From the NCBI GenBank assembly GCA_035627615.1, contig DASPLL010000080.1, forward strand, positions 1 to 64,000: a stretch of DNA of 64,000 bases, read 5' to 3'. Below, piece by piece: positions 17,302 to 25,027 of the stretch (positions are counted from its first letter, which is position 1; each line of letters opens with the position of its first letter). Below the pieces are notes generated by a model. The model was given only the letters and a program-made list of their open reading frames with translations, did not search any database and was not told the origin of the DNA. The position numbers and the translations under genes are program-made. This stretch comes from BRH-c25 sp035627615 (lineage in GTDB: Bacteria > Bacillota > Clostridia > Lutisporales > Lutisporaceae).

Positions 17302-17937
17302 TTACTGCTGTACATCAACGCTGACAACCGACCCGCTGATTCCTAAAGCTTTGCTTATTACATCCTTTATCTCGCTGCTTATCTTGCTATCATTCAAATT
17401 ATATTCAGCTTTGTCTTCATTAATTACATTTTTATTTTTACCTGTACCCCCGCCAACATTGATTTTTATCCTGTCCACTTCAATCACTTCTTTTTCATCC
17501 CTGTTCAAAGTAACTTTTATTGACTTTATATTACCAAAGTCCTCATTTTCAAAATCCTTCTCCAGCTCCAGCTCTACCAGCACTCCGTTATAATCTGACC
17601 CTGTACTGTTTTTTACCAGCTTTAGAATCTGTCCTTTCAGATTGTCCTCGAAAATTTCCACTGCTTTTTGCTGCTGGTACTTGCTGATCTCGGTGATATT
17701 TTCCTGGCCTCCGCTATGTTCCATAAAGTTAGTTGTCTCAAGGAATTCACTGTTGAAGCTTTCAGCATAGTCCTTTACCAGTACAAAGGGCCTTATGACC
17801 ACTATTATCACCAAAAGCCCGACTACTACATTTATGTATCTTTTCATCGAGCTGTTAGGCATTATAGTGTCCAGGAACATTATAAAAATGATTATCACAG
17901 TTATATTCAATATCCAGGTCCGTAAAAAGTCAGCCAT
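17302..17937 (-). CDS. spoIIIAF: SpoIIIAF, channel assembly membrane protein
   Basis: A protein of 211 residues (212 if TTG at 17940 is used; AGGTGATTTG precedes the ATG). Two membrane segments occupy about 5-25 and 35-52, with the family motif MPNSSMKRYINVVVGLLVI between them. A soluble ring-building-like domain follows (ILKLVKNSTGSDYNGVLVELELEKDFE). The gene lies 8 bases after spoIIIAE and 20 before spoIIIAG. Confidence 0.94.
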   Translation of the reverse strand: MADFLRTWILNITVIIIFIMFLDTIMPNSSMKRYINVVVGLLVIIVVIRPFVLVKDYAESFNSEFLETTNFMEHSGGQENITEISKYQQQKAVEIFEDNLKGQILKLVKNSTGSDYNGVLVELELEKDFENEDFGNIKSIKVTLNRDEKEVIEVDRIKINVGGGTGKNKNVINEDKAEYNLNDSKISSEIKDVISKALGISGSVVSVDVQQ

Positions 17938-17945
17938 CAAATCAC

Positions 17946-19106
17946 CTACCTGACCATTACAGTCATATTGCCGACACCCATGATGACCGTAAGAGCCATA
18001 AAGAACATGACTGCAACTGACAATACACAGGTCAGAAGTGTGAGTATTGCATTGCTCATATCATTCAGGCACTGTACTATCTGGTTGTCGAGAATAGGCT
18101 GTATAAGAGCACTTGCTACCTTATATATCAAAACAATGGAGAACATCTTTATGAGCGGGAAGCTGCATATCAGAAGCAGCACTATGAAGCCGGCTATTCC
18201 TATTCCGTTCTTCAATATCATTGAACAGCTGACAACTGCATCAAAAGCGTCGGAAAGGAAGCTCCCCACAATAGGTATGAAGTTGTCCACCGCAAACTTC
18301 GCAGACCTTATCGTCGCTCCGTCTATTGAAGCAGAGGCTATGCCCTGCACAGTTATTATTCCCGTAAAAGCTGTAAGCATCAGGCCTAAAGCACCTACCG
18401 CAGCCTGTTTCAGCAGAGAAGCCAGCTTTGAAATATTTATCGAGTCTGAAAGATTGTTCAATATGCTGAGAACTGCAGAGAAAAGTATAAGCGGCATTAC
18501 GAACACCTTGATAAGTGTTGTTATCAGTGTTATGGAGCCAAACAACAGCGGCTGGAACACAGCTGAGGAGGAAATCCCGCCTACTGCAGCCAGTAAGGCC
18601 AGCAATGTAGGCAGAAGCGCCTGCATGAAGCCGACCATTGTATCAATGGCATGCACTCCGATTTTCATAGCATCATTGAAGCTATTCACAGACATAATTA
18701 TTATCAGTATGTAGCAAATTCCATAAGCCAGCCTGCCTATTGCATCCTCTTCGAAGGCATTATGCAGATTCTGCAGCATCGCGCAGAATATTGCCAATAT
18801 CAGAAGCCTGCCCATAATGTTGAAATTATTTATTACTTCCTTGAAGAAAATGTTGACTATTCCTCTGCCTATTTCCTTCAGATTCTCAATGGTATTACCT
18901 TTGAACAGGCCAAATACCAGTTCCCTGACATTCACTTCCGGTACCATGCCTTCAGATTCCTTATTTATGCTGTCAACATACTTTTCTATCTCACTTATAT
19001 CAAGATTATCAAGTTGATCCTGCAGAATATCACCGGTGTCATCACAATATACGGCACATATGGAGAGCATGATCATTATCATAAGGAAAGTTATGCCTTT
19101 TCTCAT
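17946..19106 (-). CDS. spoIIIAE: SpoIIIAE, polytopic channel protein
   Basis: A protein of 386 residues with a signal-like N-terminus (about 1-21), an acidic soluble segment with the helix DNLDISEIEKYVDSINKE, and then about seven to eight membrane segments. Conserved blocks include GFMQALLPTLLALLAAVGG and DAFDAVVSCSMILKNGIGIAG. The start at 19106 has AAAGGGGG at 7 bases. SpoIIIAE resembles ABC permeases and is needed for sigma-G activity. A gap of about 100 bases separates it from spoIIIAD; the half-site at 19195 lies there. Confidence 0.95.
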   Translation of the reverse strand: MRKGITFLMIMIMLSICAVYCDDTGDILQDQLDNLDISEIEKYVDSINKESEGMVPEVNVRELVFGLFKGNTIENLKEIGRGIVNIFFKEVINNFNIMGRLLILAIFCAMLQNLHNAFEEDAIGRLAYGICYILIIIMSVNSFNDAMKIGVHAIDTMVGFMQALLPTLLALLAAVGGISSSAVFQPLLFGSITLITTLIKVFVMPLILFSAVLSILNNLSDSINISKLASLLKQAAVGALGLMLTAFTGIITVQGIASASIDGATIRSAKFAVDNFIPIVGSFLSDAFDAVVSCSMILKNGIGIAGFIVLLLICSFPLIKMFSIVLIYKVASALIQPILDNQIVQCLNDMSNAILTLLTCVLSVAVMFFMALTVIMGVGNMTVMVR

Positions 19107-19194
19107 GTTTATCCCCCTTTTACAGACGTACATCAATTTTATGTGCCTCTTTACTGAAGAATCTGTAATCCAGCAGAGTCACAATACTAAAGTT

Positions 19195-19208
19195 GTGCTT
19201 ATTAACAC
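19195..19208. repeat. Single 14-bp half-site of the two-stem repeat
   Basis: GTGCTTATTAACAC is identical to the first arm of repeat copy B (12355-12368). It touches the stop codon of spoIIIAD and lies alone in the spoIIIAD-AE gap, without the partner arm. Confidence 0.7.
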
Positions 19209-19594
19209 TATGGTATGATCTTTATCATTATATCCATCAGTGCCGCAAGAATAGGTATAGCTGTAACCATGATAAGCACCTTCCCGGCAAGCTCAACCTT
19301 CGAGGCTATGGTACCCTCACCTGCATCCCTGCATATCTGTGCGCCGAATTCAGTTATATACGCTATTGCGATGACTTTCAGAATTGTAGAAAAATATAAT
19401 ACGTCAATATTAGCTTTGCTGGCAAAGTATTTCAGCACCGACATCACGGAGTTAAGCTTGGTTATCAGAAACATGAATATGACAAGACCGGTAACAATAC
19501 TTATCACAACAGCTATCTCAGGCCTTTCCTCCTTCAGGAGCACTGCCAGTACTGCCGCAATGATCCCTACCATAACAATTCTCATGATATCCAT
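19208..19594 (-). CDS. spoIIIAD: SpoIIIAD membrane protein
   Basis: A protein of 128 residues with four hydrophobic segments. Its family block KYFASKANIDVLYFSTILKVIAIAYITEFGAQICRDAGEGTIASKVELAGKVLIM is fully present. It is a membrane part of the spoIIIA complex. GGTGAT lies before the ATG. The stop codon overlaps the edge of the half-site at 19195-19208. Confidence 0.95.
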   Translation of the reverse strand: MDIMRIVMVGIIAAVLAVLLKEERPEIAVVISIVTGLVIFMFLITKLNSVMSVLKYFASKANIDVLYFSTILKVIAIAYITEFGAQICRDAGEGTIASKVELAGKVLIMVTAIPILAALMDIMIKIIP

Positions 19595-19603
19595 AATATC
19601 ACC

Positions 19604-19798
19604 TTACAGACGGAACATGGTTCTTACACTGTCAAATAAATTGCTGATCAGGCTTATCACCATCATAAGGACAACCACAACCCCGGCCAAAGTGGTCATC
19701 ATGGCCATTTCCTCCCTGCCGGACTGGTTGAGCACCCTGTTTAGTACTGCCACTACAATGCCTATCGCTGCTATTCTGAATATCAGGTTGACATCCAT
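19604..19798 (-). CDS. spoIIIAC: SpoIIIAC membrane protein
   Basis: A protein of 64 residues with two hydrophobic segments (about 4-20 and 30-52), the normal size. It opens with MDVNLIFRIAAIGIVVAVLN and has QSGREEMAMMTTLAGVV between the segments, which is related to SpoIIID's neighbour SpoIIIAD in sequence. It belongs to the mother-cell membrane channel. Confidence 0.95.
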   Translation of the reverse strand: MDVNLIFRIAAIGIVVAVLNRVLNQSGREEMAMMTTLAGVVVVLMMVISLISNLFDSVRTMFRL

Positions 19799-19828
19799 TT
19801 TACTGCCCCCTTCTACTGATTGTTTTAT

Positions 19829-20350
19829 TTATACTAGAACAACAAATACTGCAATTCCCAATAAAAAACCCAGGCTTCTGTACATTTTTGAGCTTCTCTT
19901 TATTTCTTCCAGCGCAGCATCCTCCTGATGCTTCAATTGCAGATAAAATAGCTCAAAGTGCTTTTTCTGATCCGCTCTGTCGGAACCGCCAAGTATGCTT
20001 CCAAAGCTCTTAACAAGCTCAATATCGCTCCTCTGCAGGGATGAATCCGCGAGTGCAGTATCCGCTGCAAATACCCACGCGTCCCATAGGGTATAAAAGC
20101 GTCTATCTGTCAGGCTGTCTGAAATGCAAACAAAAAAACTGCTTATAAGACCTTCTGCTTTGTTTGAAATATTCCTCAGAGCAGCCGGCAGAGGTGTGGC
20201 GCCATAAGTCACTTCAGTCTCCAGCATTTGCATGAACCTTCTTAAGTTTTTCAGTTCATTATATCTTGATGACAGTCTGTTGGAAAAAAGTATCCCCAAT
20301 AAACCGCTTGCTGTAATGATCAACAAGCCCCCCATAATCTTTAACAACAA
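19829..20350 (-). CDS. spoIIIAB: SpoIIIAB membrane protein
   Basis: A protein of 173 residues with membrane segments at both ends (about 4-22 and 155-172). The soluble helical middle starts with RYNELKNLRRFMQMLETEVTYGATPLPAAL and includes ELVKSFGSILGGSDRADQKKHFELF. This resembles the cytoplasmic domain of type II/IV secretion platform proteins. It follows spoIIIAA by 10 bases. Confidence 0.95.
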   Translation of the reverse strand: MLLKIMGGLLIITASGLLGILFSNRLSSRYNELKNLRRFMQMLETEVTYGATPLPAALRNISNKAEGLISSFFVCISDSLTDRRFYTLWDAWVFAADTALADSSLQRSDIELVKSFGSILGGSDRADQKKHFELFYLQLKHQEDAALEEIKRSSKMYRSLGFLLGIAVFVVLV

Positions 20351-20360
20351 TCCGATCCCC

Positions 20361-21344
20361 TCATTTTTGATTTATATCAAACAACAGGTTAAAGCTTCCA
20401 TCCAGTACAGCTTCAATTGTTCCAACACCATTCCTCCTGCTCAGGACCACATATCTTTCAAAGACTCCTCTCTGTATCCGGCTAAGATCCTGTTTTTTCA
20501 GGAAGTCTCCTATACTGCTGCCGTGTATTGTAGTAACAACCTTCACCCCTGCATTGACAGCATCGATTATTGCATCAGCATCTTCCCTTCTTCCGATTTC
20601 ATCCGTTGCTATGATCTCCGGAGACATCGACCTTATCATCATCAATATGCCCTCCGCTTTGGGGCAGCCATCCAGGACATCCGTCCTTATCCCCACATCG
20701 TTTCTTGGTATTCCTAGGCTGCAGGCAGCTATTTCAGAGCGTTCATCTATCAAAGATATCTTCATGCCCTGAAACAGGTGTGCTTCGCTTCCGCTGCTGA
20801 GTTTTCTGGTAAGATCTCTTAAAAGTGTTGTCTTGCCGCATTGGGGAGGTGATATGATAAGTGTATTGTATATACAGTCAGGTGACCGTATCAAATAGCC
20901 TATTACTTTATCTGAAGCACCTATTATCTGTTTCGCAATTCTAAAATTCATGTAGCTTATATCCTTCATGGTCCTGACTTTGCTGTTTTCCGCCACTACC
21001 CGTCCGCATACTCCTACCCTGTGGCCGCCGCATACAGTGACAAAGCCGTTCTTGAGCTCCTCCTCCACAGAATACATGGAAAAATTGCATACCAGCTGAA
21101 GCGAGCTTTTCAGATCATCCCCACTTACCAGATAAGCCTTTCCCGCGTCTGCTGTATCTTTCCCGTCGGCAGTAATAAACAGCTCCAGGTCACAGCCTGA
21201 AACGCATAGGGGCTTTCCCAGCCTCAAGCGTATTTCTTCGATACCCGCCAAGGTCTCCTCAGGAAGCTTTCTTATCATCTGCCTGATATGCTTCGGTAAA
21301 TAATCCAGTACCTCCAGTATTTTAATATCATTGCTCATAGCCAT
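20361..21344 (-). CDS. spoIIIAA: SpoIIIAA secretion-type ATPase
   Basis: A protein of 327 residues. Walker A (PPQCGKTTLLRDL), Walker B with IIATDEIGRREDADAI, and VVTTIHGSS mark an AAA-type ATPase related to type II/IV secretion motors. The N-terminal part has IEEIRLRLGKPL and VCGRVV typical of the family. It powers the mother-cell channel that feeds the forespore. Starts at 21344 (ATG GCT ATG) or 21338 both fit AGGACAGG upstream. It heads the operon, and a perfect inverted repeat lies directly before it. Confidence 0.96.
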   Translation of the reverse strand: MAMSNDIKILEVLDYLPKHIRQMIRKLPEETLAGIEEIRLRLGKPLCVSGCDLELFITADGKDTADAGKAYLVSGDDLKSSLQLVCNFSMYSVEEELKNGFVTVCGGHRVGVCGRVVAENSKVRTMKDISYMNFRIAKQIIGASDKVIGYLIRSPDCIYNTLIISPPQCGKTTLLRDLTRKLSSGSEAHLFQGMKISLIDERSEIAACSLGIPRNDVGIRTDVLDGCPKAEGILMMIRSMSPEIIATDEIGRREDADAIIDAVNAGVKVVTTIHGSSIGDFLKKQDLSRIQRGVFERYVVLSRRNGVGTIEAVLDGSFNLLFDINQK

Positions 21345-21356
21345 ATCCTGTCCTTT

Positions 21357-21376
21357 GTACAAATTTTGATTTGTAC
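21357..21376. promoter_or_regulatory. Perfect inverted repeat ahead of spoIIIAA
   Basis: GTACAAAT and ATTTGTAC face each other across 4 bases, ending 12 bases before the spoIIIAA start, next to its ribosome site. It could be an operator or a small RNA hairpin. No clear sigma-E promoter could be placed nearby. Confidence 0.4.
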
Positions 21377-21412
21377 TATAGATATGACAGCTTATCTGAA
21401 ATAATTACTATA

Positions 21413-21456
21413 ACAAAAAAAAGACTCAATTGAATCATAGGTTCAATTGAGTCTTT
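21413..21456 (-). terminator. Terminator after the CD1247-like gene
   Basis: AAAGACTCAATTGAA pairs perfectly with TTCAATTGAGTCTTT over a 7-base loop, followed on the minus strand by a run of eight or more T. It isolates the spoIIIA operon from the gene upstream. Confidence 0.9.
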
Positions 21457-21473
21457 CTATTTGCTGTTATCTG

Positions 21474-21896
21474 CTATTCGTGGTCATGACCGCAGCCGCA
21501 GCCGCATTCGAATTCAAATTCTATAGGCTCATGACAGTTGGGGCATACAACCTGCTCACCGCTTTCTACCAGGTCCTCGTCCAGATAAACAAATTCCTTG
21601 CAGTGCGGGCACTCTACTTCAACATAGTCATAATCATCGTCATCTTCAAACTCGTCATCATCTTCTTCATCATCAAAGCACAGGTCATCCTCCAAAGCTG
21701 AAAGGTCCTCATCTATCGCTTCTACATACTCATCAAGCTCGCTCTGGGATTCATTGAGCTCATTGATGGCATCTGCAAAATCACTTAATACATCTATTAT
21801 TTTAGAGATTAATTTGCCCTGATCTGTTGACTCGTCTACCTTCATCCCTTCTGCCAGTCCCTTAAGGTAGGCTACTCTTTCGTATAGATATTCCAT
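21474..21896 (-). CDS. Acidic zinc-ribbon protein with CD1247-type N-terminal domain
   Basis: A protein of 140 residues. The N-terminal helix (EYLYERVAYLKGLAEGMKVDESTDQGKLISKIIDVLSDFADAI) is the block shared by clostridial CD1247-type proteins. A very acidic linker (about 85-105) leads to a two-CxxC zinc ribbon (CPHCKEF...CPNCHEP) and a final Cys/His tail (CGCGCGHDHE) that could bind another metal. The start at 21896 has AAAGGAGG upstream. Its function is unknown. It is common beside spoIIIA and efp in clostridia. Confidence 0.85.
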   Translation of the reverse strand: MEYLYERVAYLKGLAEGMKVDESTDQGKLISKIIDVLSDFADAINELNESQSELDEYVEAIDEDLSALEDDLCFDDEEDDDEFEDDDDYDYVEVECPHCKEFVYLDEDLVESGEQVVCPNCHEPIEFEFECGCGCGHDHE

Positions 21897-21998
21897 ATTT
21901 ACTCCTCCTTTATTTTTGCTACTCTCAGTATTCTCTCCAGTATTGACTACTATATGCATTACATGGACTGCATATTATCCAGAAATTCCCTGAGTTTC

Positions 21999-22556
21999 TT
22001 ACATTCTTTCCATGTATTCGCCTGTTCTTGTATCTATCCTGATTCTATCACCTATGTTGATGAATAAAGGAACCATTACAGTTGCGCCTGTTTCAACAGT
22101 TGCAGGCTTTGTTGCGCCTGTTGCGGTATCGCCCTTGAAGCCGGGCTCTGTTTCTGTTACTTCCATTTCCACAAAGTTTTCAGGCTCTACGGAAAAAGCT
22201 TCACCCTTGTAAAATTTTATATTGGCTGTATCATTAGGCTTAAGATACATTATCGCATCCTCTACCTGGTCGTGGTTAAGAGGTATCTGCTCATAGGTTT
22301 CGTTATCCATGAAATAATACAGGCCGCCGTCTTCATATAAGAATTGCATGCTTTTTCTCTCAATGTGAGCCTTCGGATACTTATCCGTCGGATTAAAGGT
22401 TCTTTCTGTCACTGCTCCGGTTATTATGTTTTTAAGCTTTGTTCTGACAAAAGCAGCACCTTTGCCTGGCTTAACATGCTGAAAATCAACAATCGTATAA
22501 ATATTTCCATCCATTTCAAATGTCAAACCTTTTCTAAATTCACCAGCTGATAACAT
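21999..22556 (-). CDS. efp: Elongation factor P
   Basis: A protein of 185 residues with the three beta-barrel domains of EF-P. It opens with SAGEFRKGLTFEMDGNIYTIVDFQHVKPGKGAAFVRTKLKN; Lys of PGKG is at the modification-loop position. It ends with DTATGATKPATVETGATVMVPLFINIGDRIRIDTRTGEYMER. It relieves ribosome stalling at proline runs. It is preceded by pepP-like peptidase, a frequent pair in Firmicutes, though here repeats separate them. Confidence 0.98.
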   Translation of the reverse strand: MLSAGEFRKGLTFEMDGNIYTIVDFQHVKPGKGAAFVRTKLKNIITGAVTERTFNPTDKYPKAHIERKSMQFLYEDGGLYYFMDNETYEQIPLNHDQVEDAIMYLKPNDTANIKFYKGEAFSVEPENFVEMEVTETEPGFKGDTATGATKPATVETGATVMVPLFINIGDRIRIDTRTGEYMERM

Positions 22557-22871
22557 TAATCCTATCCCTCCATATGTTTATTTGTTAATATTAATCGCAA
22601 AAATCCTTCTATAGTAATTGTTTAATATTTTGCGAAATGATATACGTTAATTGCGCTATTTGGTATTCCTATTGGGTCCTGCCACGTGGCTCGTGGCTCG
22701 TGCGAAGCCTGGGTATTCCTATTGGGTATGGTTGCGCGTTACGCGTTTCGTGTTGCGCGATTTAGGTAAAGCCTTCGAAGTTTTTCAGACGACCGGTGGT
22801 CGCCCCTACAGCGTAACGTATACAATGCGTTCCCTACGCCCCGCAGCCTCGAAACCCCGTAACCCCGAAAC
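22557..22871. repeat. Mosaic of small repeats between efp and the Xaa-Pro peptidase
   Basis: These 315 bases hold no gene. A hairpin TCGCAAAAAT...ATTTTGCGA lies at 22595-22635. The 16-mer GGTATTCCTATTGGGT occurs twice (about 22661-22677 and 22712-22728), and a close inverse of it occurs at 46427-46445. GTGGCTC is repeated in tandem near 22685-22700. GACCGGTGGTCGCCCCTAC (about 22790-22809) shares its TCGCCCCTAC end with the palindrome at 36730-36763. The middle is visibly more GC-rich than the flanks. Confidence 0.65.
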
Positions 22872-23945
22872 CTATAATTCTATTAATTCCTTCGGAGATT
22901 TGCTCAGGGTTTCTGCTCCTGCTTCTGTTACAAGGACCAGATCCTCTATTCTTACACCGCCGAAGTCCGGAATGTATATGCCCGGTTCGTCGGTCACTAT
23001 CATGCCTGCTTCAAGTATGTTCTCTCCCAATACACTGAGTCTCGGATCCTCATGTACTGCAAGTCCTACTCCGTGACCCAGGCCGTGACCGAAATATTCT
23101 CCATAGCCTTCTGCTGTTATTATATCTCTTGCTATCTTGTCTATCGACCTGCCGGTCACACCGGGCTTTATGCCCTTTAACGCCTCTATCTGCGCTTTCA
23201 GTACTATGTCATATATCTTCCTGTGCTTTTCTTCTGCCTTACCAATAAATACTGTTCTTGTCATATCTGAACAATATCCATTATAAACACAACCGAAATC
23301 AAGTGTCAAGAACTCTCCATTTTCGATTGTCTTTTCAGACGCAATTCCATGAGGCAGTGACGACCTGACTCCTGAAGCCACAATGGAATCGAAGGATGTA
23401 CCTGACGCACCTTTTTTCTTCATGAAATATTCAAGCTCCAGACCTACTTCCGCTTCGCTCATACCTGGCTTCAAATAGCCCAGTATATGTCTGAAGGCTT
23501 CATCTGCAATAGCTGCCGCCTTTCTGATATTATCCACCTCTGCAGCGTCCTTTGTTACCCTTAACCTTGAAAAAATACTTCTTGCGGGTAAAAGCTCTAT
23601 TCCCGGCAAGGCCATTTTCAGATCCTCGCAAAAGCCTACCGTCATAAAGTCCTCTTCTATACCCAGCCTTCTAATACCATCCTTTTTCAGAGCCTCTGCT
23701 ATCTTTTCCATAAGGTTGTTGCTCTGTATTACTATTTCAAAGCCTTCGCACTGCTTGGCCGACTGTTCCTTATATCTGAAATCGGTAATAAACCGGGTAA
23801 TATTTTTTCCTATAACAACAAAGCCCGTTGAGCCTGTAAAGCCGCTTAAATACCTTCTGTTCTCACCGGAATAGGCAAACACTCCGTCAAGCTTCTTTTC
23901 CAGCATTAACTTTCTTAAACCGTCAATTCTTTTATTCACAAGCAT
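22872..23945 (-). CDS. Xaa-Pro peptidase (M24 family)
   Basis: A protein of 357 residues, the size of Firmicutes PepP/YqhT. A creatinase-like N-domain (about 1-125) is followed by the pita-bread metallopeptidase domain. Metal ligands can be seen in LTLDFGCVYNGYCSDMTRT (two Asp), GHGLGHGVGLAVHE (His), VTDEPGIYIPDFGGVRIEDL (two Glu). It cleaves peptides with proline in second position. YqhT is also next to efp in B. subtilis. Confidence 0.95.
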   Translation of the reverse strand: MLVNKRIDGLRKLMLEKKLDGVFAYSGENRRYLSGFTGSTGFVVIGKNITRFITDFRYKEQSAKQCEGFEIVIQSNNLMEKIAEALKKDGIRRLGIEEDFMTVGFCEDLKMALPGIELLPARSIFSRLRVTKDAAEVDNIRKAAAIADEAFRHILGYLKPGMSEAEVGLELEYFMKKKGASGTSFDSIVASGVRSSLPHGIASEKTIENGEFLTLDFGCVYNGYCSDMTRTVFIGKAEEKHRKIYDIVLKAQIEALKGIKPGVTGRSIDKIARDIITAEGYGEYFGHGLGHGVGLAVHEDPRLSVLGENILEAGMIVTDEPGIYIPDFGGVRIEDLVLVTEAGAETLSKSPKELIEL

Positions 23946-23969
23946 AAACCCCTTTCAAATAATATATAC

Positions 23970-24078
23970 ATAAGTTGCAATAAAATTCTTACATTGTATC
24001 GAGCAAACAGCCCTGCGCAGCTGGTTCGACCTGAGGATGTTTGCGAAGATAGAATGTAATAGAATTTTTGCAACTTAT
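23970..24078. repeat. 109-bp hairpin element with inverted ends
   Basis: The ends ATAAGTTGCAATAAAATTCT and its near-inverse AGAATTTTTGCAACTTAT face each other, and the inner GCAAACA/TGTTTGC pair extends the fold. This resembles a small non-autonomous element (MITE or REP-like). It lies between the Xaa-Pro peptidase and the TIM-barrel gene, where no reading frame is disturbed. Confidence 0.65.
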
Positions 24079-24130
24079 ATGGCTTCATAAAAAGCCAAAA
24101 AATATTAATACTTTGACCAATATAATATTA

Positions 24131-25009
24131 TCATAAATTTTCCAGACCGGACAAGTGTTCTCCTGCTATTCTGTTATATATTTTTTTCACCTTGAGGGAA
24201 TCCTCTGCCATGGTACCACGGGATTCACTGATAACAGTAGCAGAAACTCCATATTCTATCAAGCACTCCGCCAGAGGCTCAAACTCCGGCCCATACTCCA
24301 GGTCATCATAGGACCAGTGCTTTTTCTCCCCGCCCTTTTCCGTAAACTCGATCCTGCTGTAATGAATATGTATCGTTCTTCCTCTTTCCTCACCCAAGAC
24401 GGTAAAAAGCCGGTCAAACACCTTTTCATAATCGCTTTTCTTCTTCAGGGCTCCTGCATTAAGTGCATGAAGATGCCCGAAATCCAGTGTGGGTATAAGG
24501 GATTCGTCAAGGAGGCACAGCTCCAGTATTTCGTCCAGGGTTCCCATCTGGTTCTTCTTTCCAAGTGTCTCAGGGCATAAGGATACTGTAATGCCTTTGT
24601 CCTTCAATAACTTCACTGCTTTGTCCAAATTGGTCTTTATATTTTCATAAGCCCTGCTTCTTGACAGCTTCCCCAATGAGCCCGTATGCAGCACCACCCT
24701 CTTTGCTCCCATAAGCTCTGCTGTCCTTGATGTATCAACAATGTACCCGAAGGATTTCTCAATTGCCTGTGGATCCTCAGAGGCGAGATTGATATAGTAC
24801 GGGGCATGTACGCTCATGGAAATCCCGTTCTCCTTAGCTATGCCCCCCAGCTTTTCCGCCATTTCAGGCTGCAGCCTCACACCCCGGGCACAGGAGTATT
24901 CGTAAGCGTCCAGCCCCATGTTCTTAAGCCAGGCCGGCATCTCCAGGGAGCTTTTGTAGCCCTGCTCATAAAAAATATCTGAATTTCCAGATGGACCGAA
25001 AAGTATCAT
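24131..25009 (-). CDS. Endonuclease IV-like TIM-barrel protein
   Basis: A protein of 292 residues in the AP-endonuclease-2/xylose-isomerase-like fold. Metal-ligand blocks of endonuclease IV are seen in order: SVHAPYYINLAS (His), VVLHTGSLGKL (His), CPETLGKKNQMGT (Glu), LDFGHLHAL (Asp, His), IHIHYS (His) and VISES (Glu). It may be an AP endonuclease or a sugar epimerase; many clostridia carry this group beside true Nfo, so function is left open. It starts 18 bases after the last minor pilin gene, so it may ride on the pilus transcript. Confidence 0.8.
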   Translation of the reverse strand: MILFGPSGNSDIFYEQGYKSSLEMPAWLKNMGLDAYEYSCARGVRLQPEMAEKLGGIAKENGISMSVHAPYYINLASEDPQAIEKSFGYIVDTSRTAELMGAKRVVLHTGSLGKLSRSRAYENIKTNLDKAVKLLKDKGITVSLCPETLGKKNQMGTLDEILELCLLDESLIPTLDFGHLHALNAGALKKKSDYEKVFDRLFTVLGEERGRTIHIHYSRIEFTEKGGEKKHWSYDDLEYGPEFEPLAECLIEYGVSATVISESRGTMAEDSLKVKKIYNRIAGEHLSGLENL

Positions 25010-25027
25010 ATTATGCTCCTTATTTTC

